A DNA stretch of 64,000 nt from JAAYBQ01 sp035403465 (lineage in GTDB: Bacteria > Spirochaetota > UBA4802 > UBA5550). How positions within the stretch are numbered: the stretch's first letter is position 1; each line of letters starts with the position of its first letter. A model generated the notes under the pieces. That model was not told where the DNA came from, did no database searches, and was given only the letters and a program-made list of their open reading frames with translations. Made by a program: the position numbers and the translations under genes. This document shows, one piece after another, positions 15,858-24,583 of this stretch. The stretch is taken from NCBI GenBank assembly GCA_035403465.1, contig DAONFG010000002.1:131805-195804 (forward strand), read 5' to 3'.

Positions 15858-18032
15858 ATGGCTCTTTCCAGGTTTATGCTCGGAGCCGCAAAAATCACAC
15901 TTGATGCCGTGTTCAAGGCATCCGCTGCAGACATTCGCGTCCATAACGTTGAAAGGATACCTGCTGCAAGCGTCATATATGTCGTAAACCACTTTACGCG
16001 CATGGAGACAGCGTTTCTGCCTTATATAATATTCAAGCATACGGGCAAACACGCCCTTTCCCTTGCACACCATTCATTCTTCAAAGGCAAGCTGGAAAAA
16101 TTTCTGCATAAAATGGGTGCAGTCTCGACAAAGGACCCTGACCGCGACCTTGTACTTACCAATGCAATGCTCACAGGCAACATGTCCCTGATTATATTTC
16201 CCGAAGGTCAGATGATCAAGGATAAAAAACTTATAGAAAAGGGTAAGTACCTTGTCTACAACGCCGGGATCCGCAGACCCCCCCATACCGGTGCCGCAAT
16301 CATTGCACTGAAATCCGAAATCATACGCCAGCTTATGAAGAAGCTATACAACGAAAGGCGCATGGCTGAGCTTGAAATATTTAAAGAGGCCTACAAAATA
16401 GAAAAAAATGATCTGGATGGTGTTATCGCAGGCTCAACATACATAGTACCTGTAAACATTACATACTATCCCATACGGGCAAGAAACAACACGATCAAGA
16501 GACTGGTCGAGAAATTTGCCGGCCAGGTTTCGGGCAGGACCGCGGAAGAGCTCGAGGTTGAGGGAACAATGCTGACCAGGGGTGTTGACATCGACATAAA
16601 CTTCGGCAAGGCCATAAGGGCTCAGGACTACCTGAAGAAAACAACCATGGTCAGAGATATAATCAAATGCGGCAGGCAGACCTGTTTTGATGAATTCACA
16701 TCTGAAAAGACCGTGAAGAAGCTGAGTGTTAAAATAATGCAGGAGTACATGCAGTCCATTTACAGCATGACAACCGTAAACCACGACCACATCTTTGCAT
16801 ATATCCTGCTGATCCATCCTACAAGTTCGATCCCTGACTATGACTTCAAGAACAGGGCTTCGCTCGCGATCGAAAAAATCAAGGAGCTGAAACTCACATC
16901 CTTTCACTCCACACTGCTCAAGCGCAATGAAAATATCGGTGCCGATATTTTCCATGAAAAATATGACAGTTTCATTGAGGAAGCGCTGAAGTGCGGACTG
17001 GTCAAACTAAAGGGGACCAATATTGTCCGGGTAAACAGCAAGTTTACACCCACGTACAATTTCCACAACATAAGGCAGGATAACTTTATCGAGGTCCTGA
17101 AAAACGAGATTGAACCTCTTAAAGAACTAACCGGGATGCTCAGGCGCATCATGATCATGCCGCCGTGGATGGTCAAGCGGATGGTGCATGATACTTTTTC
17201 CAAACTCGACTTGAAAATATTCAGGACTGATTACAAAAAGTATTACCGCGAAGGCGAGACAAGGACTGAACGCAACGGCGCCCCGTTCTTCTTCCATAAC
17301 GTATTCAACAAGTACGGCGTTATACTCGTACATGGCTACATGGCTGCACCCGGCGAGGTCCGGCTTCTTGCTGAGAGGCTCTACGCAGCGGGCTATTCCG
17401 TCTACGGGGTCAGGCTGCGCGGTCATGGTACAACGCCGGAAGACCTTGCCCATATGCAGTGGCAGGACTGGTACGAATCGGTAAACAGGGGATATGTCGT
17501 AATGAAAAACGCGGTAAATAAATTCGTTATAGCCGGGTTTTCCACTGGTGCCGGACTTGCGCTCCTGCAGGCGGCAAAAAAGAATGAAAAATTCAGCGGC
17601 CTTATTTCAATCAATGCTCCCCTGAAACTTCAGAACATTAAGGCACGCCTTTCAGGCCCGGTAAGTTTTTTCAACACCATAGTTAAAAAATTTAATATGG
17701 GCAACGGGAAGCTGGACTTTGTTCCCAATCACCCGGACAATCCGGAAATTAATTACAGGCGCAATCCTGTACACGGTGTTGCAGAACTGGGCAAGCTGAT
17801 GAAGGTTGTCGAGGAGTCCCTCCATAAAATAAGGATCCCGGCGCTTGTAATCCAGGCTGCAAATGATCCGGTGGTTAATCCCGAGAGCGCCGATGCCATA
17901 TTTGAAAAAATTAACTCAACGAGGAAAGAGCTGGTAAAGATTAACGCTGATCGCCACGGGATTTTAAGCGGCGATGAACTTGACGAGGTCGTGGAAAACA
18001 TAATCCCGTTCCTTAAAAAGGTATTCAGATGA
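15858..18032 (+). CDS. Acyltransferase-alpha/beta-hydrolase fusion protein
   Basis: 724 residues after a GGAGG site. Residues about 25-250 are a PlsC/LPLAT-type acyltransferase: VVNHFTRMET in place of the usual NHxxxxD, then IIFPEGQM. A middle region (about 270-470) resembles the helical and C-terminal part of glycerol-phosphate acyltransferases. Residues about 490-724 are an alpha/beta hydrolase of the monoacylglycerol-lipase type: VILVHGY, nucleophile GFSTGAG, Asp in ANDPVV and His in DRHGI. It could both attach and release acyl chains in lipid metabolism. The fusion is unusual. The stop overlaps the next gene by 4 nt. Confidence 0.85.
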   Translation: MALSRFMLGAAKITLDAVFKASAADIRVHNVERIPAASVIYVVNHFTRMETAFLPYIIFKHTGKHALSLAHHSFFKGKLEKFLHKMGAVSTKDPDRDLVLTNAMLTGNMSLIIFPEGQMIKDKKLIEKGKYLVYNAGIRRPPHTGAAIIALKSEIIRQLMKKLYNERRMAELEIFKEAYKIEKNDLDGVIAGSTYIVPVNITYYPIRARNNTIKRLVEKFAGQVSGRTAEELEVEGTMLTRGVDIDINFGKAIRAQDYLKKTTMVRDIIKCGRQTCFDEFTSEKTVKKLSVKIMQEYMQSIYSMTTVNHDHIFAYILLIHPTSSIPDYDFKNRASLAIEKIKELKLTSFHSTLLKRNENIGADIFHEKYDSFIEEALKCGLVKLKGTNIVRVNSKFTPTYNFHNIRQDNFIEVLKNEIEPLKELTGMLRRIMIMPPWMVKRMVHDTFSKLDLKIFRTDYKKYYREGETRTERNGAPFFFHNVFNKYGVILVHGYMAAPGEVRLLAERLYAAGYSVYGVRLRGHGTTPEDLAHMQWQDWYESVNRGYVVMKNAVNKFVIAGFSTGAGLALLQAAKKNEKFSGLISINAPLKLQNIKARLSGPVSFFNTIVKKFNMGNGKLDFVPNHPDNPEINYRRNPVHGVAELGKLMKVVEESLHKIRIPALVIQAANDPVVNPESADAIFEKINSTRKELVKINADRHGILSGDELDEVVENIIPFLKKVFR

Positions 18033-19090
18033 CTGAAATCGCACAGCGTCGTGGCGGCAGGGACACGGCATGCAGCGTCCCTGCCGCCACGACGCTGTTA
18101 ATGGCCCCCATGGCCGAAATAACCACTCCTGCATTCAGAAAATGCGTCAGAAAATTCAGTTCTGACGTCATACTCCACACCGAAATGCTCAGCGCTGCGG
18201 CGCTTGCGACAAACGCCCTGTACAATGAACCGCTGCTGCTGAAAACAGAATATGATGAACCCCTGGTTTACCAGCTCCTGGGCAGCGATCCCGGGCAAAT
18301 GGCGCAGTCATGTACCATACTTGCGGATTCAGGTGCGAATGCCGTTGATATTAACATGGGATGTTCCGCTCCCGACATTCTTAAAAAATGCCAGGGATCC
18401 AAACTGCTCGCCGACATGGGACTGGCCCGTGAAATTGTGAAGTCATGCCGCGCCTCATTCAGCGGTTCGCTTTCAGTGAAGATGCGTAGCGGATCTGATT
18501 CGTCAGACCCGGTCTACCTTGAAAAATTCGCGCTGATGCTGCAGGATGAGGGTGTTGATTATATCACGCTCCACCCGCGCCACGGAAAACTGGGATTCAA
18601 ACGTACTGCGGACTGGCAGCTTGTCACACTCCTGAAGAATAAGCTGCGTATACCGGTGTACGGCAACGGGGACATTGGCAGCGCAGAAGACACAGCGCTC
18701 AGGTTTGCGCAGACAGGATGCGACGGGATCATGATCGGAAGAAAAACAGTTCAGGAGCCGTGGTTATTCAGGTGCTGCCGCGACCTGCTTGACACAGGGA
18801 GCTACAAAGTACAGGTGAACATGAGTGAAATATTTCTGGAGGTCCTGGCTGATATTGAGAAGTTCCTGCCGCCCGAACTTCACAAGAGCAGGATGCATAG
18901 GTTCAGTTTCTATTTTACTAAGAATTTTTATTTTTCACACGAACTGTTCCGGAAGATAAGAAATGTTGACAAACCGATGCAGGCAGCGGATATTATGAAA
19001 GACTATGCAGAGAGAAATCCGCATGAAAATATAAGGATCTTTAAAGGGGGATCGGCTGATGGAATACATGAGGGTCTGGACCGAACTTAA
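18029..19090 (+). CDS. tRNA-dihydrouridine synthase
   Basis: Up to 353 residues. FMN enzyme that reduces uridines in tRNA. Seen: LMAPMAEITTPAFR (FMN-binding start), NMGCSAPDI carrying the catalytic Cys, KMRSG, HPRHG, and the GNGDI and GIMIGR phosphate-binding loops. The ATG at 18029 overlaps the previous stop, but the first 24 residues are encoded by a large inverted repeat; the ATG at 18101, just before APMAE, is an alternative start. Subfamily (DusB-like) not certain. Confidence 0.88.
   Translation: MTEIAQRRGGRDTACSVPAATTLLMAPMAEITTPAFRKCVRKFSSDVILHTEMLSAAALATNALYNEPLLLKTEYDEPLVYQLLGSDPGQMAQSCTILADSGANAVDINMGCSAPDILKKCQGSKLLADMGLAREIVKSCRASFSGSLSVKMRSGSDSSDPVYLEKFALMLQDEGVDYITLHPRHGKLGFKRTADWQLVTLLKNKLRIPVYGNGDIGSAEDTALRFAQTGCDGIMIGRKTVQEPWLFRCCRDLLDTGSYKVQVNMSEIFLEVLADIEKFLPPELHKSRMHRFSFYFTKNFYFSHELFRKIRNVDKPMQAADIMKDYAERNPHENIRIFKGGSADGIHEGLDRT
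18043..18098. repeat. 21-bp perfect inverted repeat at start of dihydrouridine synthase gene
   Basis: The arm at 18043-18063 (beginning ACAGCGTCGTGGCGG) is exactly complementary to 18078-18098, with a 14-base loop containing GCATGC. The GC-rich stem lies between the two possible start codons (18029 and 18101) and would fold in the mRNA. It may be an inserted repeat element or a control hairpin. Confidence 0.85.
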
Positions 19091-19364
19091 CATTGAGGAT
19101 GTTCAGCAGCATATAATCATGGTCGAGGACAAGTACGGGCATTGCCCCGGATGCAAAAAGATAGGAATTGAGCTGAAGGAGCTCTCAAAGTGCCCGGGCT
19201 GCGGCAGGGAATTCAAATACGTTACATCCAAGGACGCGCGCGCCGGAAAACACGAGATAGTAATGCGAACAAGAAAAAAACTGCCGGGCCTTGTATTTGT
19301 TGATTATGACGATTACGAACGCGTCACCGGGAAGAAAAAGGCCGAGAGCCTGTTCAATATTTAA
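19059..19364 (+). CDS. Small zinc-ribbon protein
   Basis: 101 residues. Two CPGC pairs (HCPGCKK and KCPGCGREF), about 15 residues apart, form a zinc ribbon; the C-terminal part is basic then acidic (RKKLPGLVFVDYDDYERVTGKKKA). A GGGGGATCGG site lies upstream. The gene overlaps the end of the dihydrouridine synthase gene by 32 nt in another frame, implying translational coupling. No known family. Confidence 0.75.
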   Translation: MEYMRVWTELNIEDVQQHIIMVEDKYGHCPGCKKIGIELKELSKCPGCGREFKYVTSKDARAGKHEIVMRTRKKLPGLVFVDYDDYERVTGKKKAESLFNI

Positions 19365-19874
19365 TCAGAAGGGCGATCTATTCAGTTTCTCACGCTCATA
19401 CAGGTATTTCCTGTAATAGAAGAAGGCATTGTACTCATCTCCCAGCAGTTCATACACTGTCCCGATATTATACAGGGCCTCTACAAACCTGTTGTCCTTT
19501 TCAAAGGCTTTACTGAAGGAATGAATCGAATCCACATATTTTTCTGTAACAAGCTGGGCTATACCCAGGTAAAAGTATGCCGGCGCATAATTTGTATCAA
19601 GCTCAACTGCTTTCTTAAGATGGGTTATAGCCTTGCCAATTGTCTCCGGCTTGTACATGTAAACCCTGCCGAGACCGTAATGCCCCAGGCAGTAGTATTT
19701 GTTGACTGTAATTGTTTTCCTGAACGTCTCCTCAGCCACATCCAGCCTGCCTGACTTTGCGTATTCCAGGCCTTCATTGTAGTATTCGGTGGAATTTTTT
19801 TCTGCAGGAACTGCCCTGCCGCAGAGAAGCAGCACCAGCAGTAAAGCCGGGACTGTGTACCTGCTACTTTGCAT
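19365..19874 (-). CDS. Exported TPR protein
   Basis: 169 residues from the ATG at 19874, chosen because it begins a signal peptide (SSRYTVPALLLVLLLCGRAVPA). At least three to four TPR units follow (e.g. EYYNEGLEYAKSGRLDVAEETF, HYGLGRVY, APAYFYLGIAQL, ALYNIGTVYELLGDEYNAF). TPRs act as protein-binding scaffolds; partner unknown. The start overlaps the upstream membrane-protein gene by 11 nt. Confidence 0.8.
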   Translation of the reverse strand: MQSSRYTVPALLLVLLLCGRAVPAEKNSTEYYNEGLEYAKSGRLDVAEETFRKTITVNKYYCLGHYGLGRVYMYKPETIGKAITHLKKAVELDTNYAPAYFYLGIAQLVTEKYVDSIHSFSKAFEKDNRFVEALYNIGTVYELLGDEYNAFFYYRKYLYEREKLNRSPF

Positions 19875-20310
19875 GCGGGACCATTTTACGCAGGTTTTCG
19901 TAGAAGAACTTATCGATCCCCGAACTGAAAAAGAAGTAAATGATAAACAGTACCCACAGCACAAGCGTAAGCAGGCAGAGAAACTTAAGCAGCTTTTCAG
20001 CACCAATGTCATCCGCCTTGTAAAAAATACGGATCAGCGCCACGGGCCATATTATGAAGAGCCCGGTAAAAATAATAGTTAGAATCTCCCTGAGAAAATC
20101 AAGGATAGATACATACCATGAAGCCTTGAATGTAAAAAATCCCGCTTTCAGTTCAGGAAAAAAGAACCAGACATAAAAAGCAAGGATCAGCGTCGCAACA
20201 ACCTTCCAGAATATCTCGATCCTTGGCCTGAACCAGAGGAGGATCATTGAAAGCCCCCAGAACGAGAAGAATAAAAATATTGATTTTATTACAAGTATAT
20301 CGCTTTTCAT
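19864..20310 (-). CDS. Four-helix membrane protein
   Basis: 148 residues with hydrophobic helices at about 8-25, 34-52, 65-92 and 108-130 and a short basic tail (KFFYENLRKMVPHAK). No family recognised. Co-transcribed with the exported TPR protein, whose start it overlaps. Confidence 0.7.
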   Translation of the reverse strand: MKSDILVIKSIFLFFSFWGLSMILLWFRPRIEIFWKVVATLILAFYVWFFFPELKAGFFTFKASWYVSILDFLREILTIIFTGLFIIWPVALIRIFYKADDIGAEKLLKFLCLLTLVLWVLFIIYFFFSSGIDKFFYENLRKMVPHAK

Positions 20311-20438
20311 ATTTTAACCCGGATGTTTTTTTGGAGAGCAGGGAAATACCATCATTGCCTTTGCTCCCTGTAATATTATCGAATATTTAAGGTCATAAGG
20401 CGAGAAAAATATCATGCAGGCGGGTGTTTAAAGGATCA

Positions 20439-20879
20439 ATGAATAATATGATAAAGACCGGTAAAATAAACGTGATAAGATATACCAGGATAACAGGCAT
20501 ATTCCTTCTTATCATATCCCTCTATGCCTGTTCCCGTAATGTATATGAATACAGCAGGCTGGAGATCTATATTCCTGCCGGAATCAATATAGAAGAAAAA
20601 GAGATCCGCGGAAGGCTTGCGGCTTTAAAGCATGCAGATGATAACGGTTTTACACTTAGAATTACTGTTTATAGTTTTTCACAGGGTGCAGAGATTATAA
20701 ATTTTTCAACCGGTGACCAGTTCAGTACAGGGAAGGGTAAAGCATGGATTAAGGCGCTGGTCCAGGTAAAGAGCGGTGCCGAAATAGTATGTGCTGATTT
20801 TATTGAAGTTTCAGGGGAAGGCAGGGAGGACCTTCTTGACAGGTTCGGCTCAATGATTCTTGAGATTTCCGGAAAATAG
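20439..20879 (+). CDS. Putative lipoprotein
   Basis: 146 residues from ATG 20439 (AAGGA just upstream; a GTG at 20424 is an alternative). N-terminal hydrophobic stretch ends in LYAC, a lipobox. The mature part reads like a small alpha/beta domain (EIYIPAGINIEEKEIRGRLAAL; WIKALVQVKSGAEIVCADFIEV; DRFGSMILEI), reminiscent of DUF4410-like secretion-associated lipoproteins, but this is weak. Convergent with bactofilin. Confidence 0.65.
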   Translation: MNNMIKTGKINVIRYTRITGIFLLIISLYACSRNVYEYSRLEIYIPAGINIEEKEIRGRLAALKHADDNGFTLRITVYSFSQGAEIINFSTGDQFSTGKGKAWIKALVQVKSGAEIVCADFIEVSGEGREDLLDRFGSMILEISGK

Positions 20880-20895
20880 GGGCGGTTCCCTTTTA

Positions 20896-21327
20896 CTATT
20901 TTGCTGCCGGTTTAAATATATCTTCAGGCAGGATGCGGTTCTTTTCGTATTCGGCCTTGATAACGTCACCGGCTGATGTGCGCAGGTCATTGGCTATTGT
21001 GCATCTCCCCTCAAGCAGTACACCGTTTTGAATGATAAGTTCAGGTGTCCTGATATCGCCGAATACCTTGGCTGTAGGCATAAGAAGAACACGGCTTGTG
21101 GCATTTATATTACCAATAATCAGTCCTTCAACTATTACAGATACTGCATCAATTGTGGTTTTCACGCGTCCTTCAGCACCTATATAAAGCTGATCAGCCT
21201 TGAGAGTTTTGCCTTCAAAACGGCCGTCGATCCTGAGTGACCCGTTAATATTGAATGATCCGGTAAAAAATGATTTTTCACCGATTACATTACCTGATGA
21301 GTCCCCTGCCATTTTTACTATTGCCAT
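20896..21327 (-). CDS. Bactofilin
   Basis: 143 residues. Polymer-forming cytoskeletal protein: after a short tail, a beta-helical core (about 15-115) with the classic motifs SFNINGSLRIDGRFEG, LYIGAEGRVK, VEGLIIGNI and KVFGDI. Bactofilins form membrane-bound filaments that shape cells or place envelope enzymes. GAGGAG site upstream. No M23 partner gene is adjacent. Confidence 0.95.
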   Translation of the reverse strand: MAIVKMAGDSSGNVIGEKSFFTGSFNINGSLRIDGRFEGKTLKADQLYIGAEGRVKTTIDAVSVIVEGLIIGNINATSRVLLMPTAKVFGDIRTPELIIQNGVLLEGRCTIANDLRTSAGDVIKAEYEKNRILPEDIFKPAAK

Positions 21328-21550
21328 AATGTGTCACTCCTCTGATTCAGCTTATTTGTTCATGTCAGATTGTCGAATATTGTCAACATGAATTTTTTAT
21401 TACAACACTGCATGCTCATATATAGCGCCCAACCGGCATCTTTGTCTCAAAACAATGAACAGATTTGAGGATTGATGTTTTTCAATAAAAATTGAGTTCA
21501 TTAACACAAACAATGTTCATAAAATACTTGATTAATATACCTCATTTTTT

Positions 21551-21579
21551 TTGATAAAACTAATAATACAGGGTATAAT
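21551..21579 (+). promoter_or_regulatory. Near-consensus sigma70 promoter of the acyl-CoA synthetase gene
   Basis: -35 TTGATA (21551-21556) and perfect -10 TATAAT (21574-21579) with a 17-base spacer. It lies in the 306-base gap 21328-21633; the rest of that gap is AT-rich with no gene seen. A copy of ATGAACA/TGTTCAT flanks the region upstream. Confidence 0.75.
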
Positions 21580-21633
21580 AAAAATAAGCAAAAATGCTAT
21601 ACGCATTTGTATTGCTCAAGCAGGAGGAGATCC

Positions 21634-23538
21634 ATGGCGTTTAACACATTAAAACCGGTTCCACCAAGAATCAATTTTACGGAAAAATATAACAAGGACA
21701 GGGGTATCCTTGAAAAGGATTTTCAGAAGCACCTGGATGAATGGAAACAGACTGCCGTGATGGTGGTAAACCTTGCTAAAAAATACGGGAACAGGCAGGA
21801 GCTTCACCACAAGGTTTACGGGCAATGGGAACATTTTACATGGAACCAGGTGTCGGAAATGATGTTTGCAACAGCAGGTGCTCTCATAGAATACGGTCTA
21901 AAAGAATGCGACAGGACCGGGATATTCTCACCAAACAGGGCTGAATGGCATTTATCAGACCTTGGCTCGCAGCTTATGAGGTGTGTACCTGTACCGATTT
22001 ACGCAACCAACACCGAGAAAGAAGCTGAGTACATTGTGAACGATGCTGAAATAAAAGTTCTGTTCGTTGGCAGGCAGATGCACTACGACAGGTCATATGC
22101 GCTGCTGGATAAATGCCCTTCTCTTGAAAAAATAGTGGTATTTCACCGCGGCACAAAAATCCACGACGACAAACGGGTTGTTATGTGGGATGATTTCCTT
22201 GAAACAGGCAGGAGGGCCGGGCACAGGGCGAAGATAGAAGAGATAATGTCGCGCGCTCATTATGATGACATGTGTACAATTATATACACATCGGGGACTA
22301 CGGGCGAACCTAAAGGCGCGGTGCATACACATAAAACCCTTATGCAGAACTCCTGGGGAGTTGGACGCTATGTGGAGGGCCATGGTTATTTTTCTGATAA
22401 TGACTCCACACTCTGCATGCTTCCCCTGAGCCATGTCCTCGAAAGGTCATGGGATTACGGAATTTTTTCCATGGGTATGCATATCTGGTACTGTGAGGAC
22501 CACAACCAGATTCTGGAACACCTTGTTGAGGCAAATACAACAGTTATGAACAGCGCTCCGCGGCTCTTTGAAAAAATATATTCAACACTTTATACAAAGA
22601 TTAAAGATGCACCCCCGGTAAAGCAGAAAATTTTTCACTGGTCTGCGGGAATTGCGAAACAGCATGGAGAGAAGGTGCTTGCAGGCAAAAGGCCCGGGCT
22701 GGCGCTTTCAATAAAAAGAAAAATAGCTGACAAGCTTGTTCTTCACAAGGTGCGGGCTCTTTTCGGAAAGAACATGCACCATGTCAATTACGGAGGTGCG
22801 CCTCTTAACCCGGAAATTGAAAGGTTCTTCTTCAACTGCGGAATGCTGGTACTCTCCGGGTATGGGCTTACCGAAACATCCCCGGTTCTTACGATGAATG
22901 GCCCGCATTGTTTCAAGTTCGGGACAGTGGGGCCATGCTCTCCTCTTGTTGATGTAAGGATCGATCCGGAAACAGGGGAAATCCAGGCAAAAGGTCCTAA
23001 CGTGTTTAAGGAATACTTCAAGAAACCGGACAAGACAAAAGAAGCCTTTACCGGCGACGGATGGTTCAGGACAGGAGATATCGGAAAGTTTGACGAGGAC
23101 GGCTACCTGATGATCACGGACAGGCTGAAGGACCTGATCATCACTTCAGGCGGAAAAAATATTGCACCGCAGATGATTGAACTGATAATGGCAGAAGATC
23201 ATTTTATTGAATATATCGCTGTTGTGGGTGATGCTAAGCAGTATATTTCAGCTCTGATCGTTCCGTCATATGAAAATCTTGAGGACTGGGCAAAGAAGAA
23301 CAGTATTGATTTTTCATCCAGGAAAGACCTCATAGCCAACCCTAAAGTTAATGAGCTCTACAAAAAAATTATTGATGAAAGACAGAAAAACCTTGGCCAG
23401 GTTGAGCAGATCAAGAAGTTTACCCTGCTTGAACATGAGTTTTCACAGGAAACCGGTGAAATCACACCTACAATGAAGATAAAAAGGAAAGTGGTTAAGG
23501 AAAAGTATAAAGATCTGATTGAAGCAATGTACCATTAG
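21634..23538 (+). CDS. Long-chain acyl-CoA synthetase (AMP-forming)
   Basis: 634 residues from the ATG at 21634, placed 6 bases after CAGGAGGAG; the nine codons upstream are unlikely to be used. ATP-binding motif YTSGTTGEPKGA (about 220-231), LSGYGLTETSP, the TGDIG and DRLKDLIITSGGKNIAPQ motifs of the adenylate-forming superfamily. Bacterial FadD/AAE15-like enzymes activate fatty acids with CoA. Followed by its own terminator. Confidence 0.93.
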   Translation: MAFNTLKPVPPRINFTEKYNKDRGILEKDFQKHLDEWKQTAVMVVNLAKKYGNRQELHHKVYGQWEHFTWNQVSEMMFATAGALIEYGLKECDRTGIFSPNRAEWHLSDLGSQLMRCVPVPIYATNTEKEAEYIVNDAEIKVLFVGRQMHYDRSYALLDKCPSLEKIVVFHRGTKIHDDKRVVMWDDFLETGRRAGHRAKIEEIMSRAHYDDMCTIIYTSGTTGEPKGAVHTHKTLMQNSWGVGRYVEGHGYFSDNDSTLCMLPLSHVLERSWDYGIFSMGMHIWYCEDHNQILEHLVEANTTVMNSAPRLFEKIYSTLYTKIKDAPPVKQKIFHWSAGIAKQHGEKVLAGKRPGLALSIKRKIADKLVLHKVRALFGKNMHHVNYGGAPLNPEIERFFFNCGMLVLSGYGLTETSPVLTMNGPHCFKFGTVGPCSPLVDVRIDPETGEIQAKGPNVFKEYFKKPDKTKEAFTGDGWFRTGDIGKFDEDGYLMITDRLKDLIITSGGKNIAPQMIELIMAEDHFIEYIAVVGDAKQYISALIVPSYENLEDWAKKNSIDFSSRKDLIANPKVNELYKKIIDERQKNLGQVEQIKKFTLLEHEFSQETGEITPTMKIKRKVVKEKYKDLIEAMYH

Positions 23539-23560
23539 TTTATGCGTTATGATTGATCAA

Positions 23561-23590
23561 GGCCGCGCCGGTTTACGGTGCGGCTTTTTT
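23561..23590 (+). terminator. Rho-independent terminator
   Basis: GCCGCGCCG / CGGTGCGGC stem with loop GTTTA, then TTTTTT. It ends the acyl-CoA synthetase transcript. Confidence 0.85.
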
Positions 23591-23671
23591 ATATTAATGA
23601 TAATTTGATTGAATTAATACTTTACTCTCAATAATATCAGTTTCAGTTACTTCAATATACAGGGAGAATTT

Positions 23672-24583
23672 ATGACTGTGACAAAAAGCGCCCCTCTAAA
23701 ATTTATATGGGTTTCTATTGCCGCATCGGTTATTACCATTTCGCTTAAATCAACAGCATATTTGCTTACCGGTTCTGTAGGACTTCTCTCTGATGCGATT
23801 GAGTCATTCATTAACCTGGCCGCAGCGATTATGGCCCTTGTTATGTTGCTGATCGCTTCAAGCCCGCCTGACAGGGAGCATCCTTTCGGTCACCATAAAG
23901 CGGAATACTTTTCCAGTGTAACAGAAGGAATAATGATTCTGCTCGCGGCAATTGCAATCGGTGTTACTGCTATTGAGAGACTTTTGCGGCCGCAACCGGT
24001 TGAGCAACTGGGTATAGGTCTCCTGATTTCAACAGGTGCATCGCTGATCAATCTTAGCGTTGCAGTGATGCTGCTCAGAGCCGGGAAGAAGTACAGGTCA
24101 ATAACACTTGAAGCTGACGGCAGGCATCTTATGACAGATGTGTGGACAACGGGCGGTGTACTTGTTGCACTTTTGCTTGTGAAAGTTACAGGGTGGATAA
24201 TCCTTGACCCGGTAATTGCGATACTTGTGGCTGCGAATATCGTTTTTACTGGAATAAAGCTTATTATTCGGTCAGTGTCAGGGCTTATGGATTCGGCACT
24301 TTCAGAGGATGAGCAGAATTCTATCAGCAAGGTGCTTGATTCATGCTGCACTGACGTGATGAAATACCACTCGCTTTACACAAGGAGGGCTGCAAGCAGA
24401 AATTTTATCTTCGTACACCTCCTTATGCCCGGAAATTGGGATATAAGTAACGGACATAAAATCACCAAGGAGATTGAACAGAAAATAAAAGATGTCCTCA
24501 ATAATTCTGATGTGTTTATACATATTGAGCCGCTTGATGATCCCGATGCATTTGATGATTATCTGGAGCAGAAATCTACCTGA
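23672..24583 (+). CDS. Cation diffusion facilitator transporter
   Basis: 303 residues. CDF-family metal/proton antiporter: about six membrane helices in residues 10-205 and a C-terminal ferredoxin-like cytoplasmic domain (about 210-300). Metal-site residues are seen in helix 2 (LLSDAIES) and helix 5 (HLMTD, an HxxxD); HPFGHHKAEY is the conserved loop. Probable export of Zn, Fe or Mn. The last 8 bases overlap the convergent esterase gene. Confidence 0.92.
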   Translation: MTVTKSAPLKFIWVSIAASVITISLKSTAYLLTGSVGLLSDAIESFINLAAAIMALVMLLIASSPPDREHPFGHHKAEYFSSVTEGIMILLAAIAIGVTAIERLLRPQPVEQLGIGLLISTGASLINLSVAVMLLRAGKKYRSITLEADGRHLMTDVWTTGGVLVALLLVKVTGWIILDPVIAILVAANIVFTGIKLIIRSVSGLMDSALSEDEQNSISKVLDSCCTDVMKYHSLYTRRAASRNFIFVHLLMPGNWDISNGHKITKEIEQKIKDVLNNSDVFIHIEPLDDPDAFDDYLEQKST

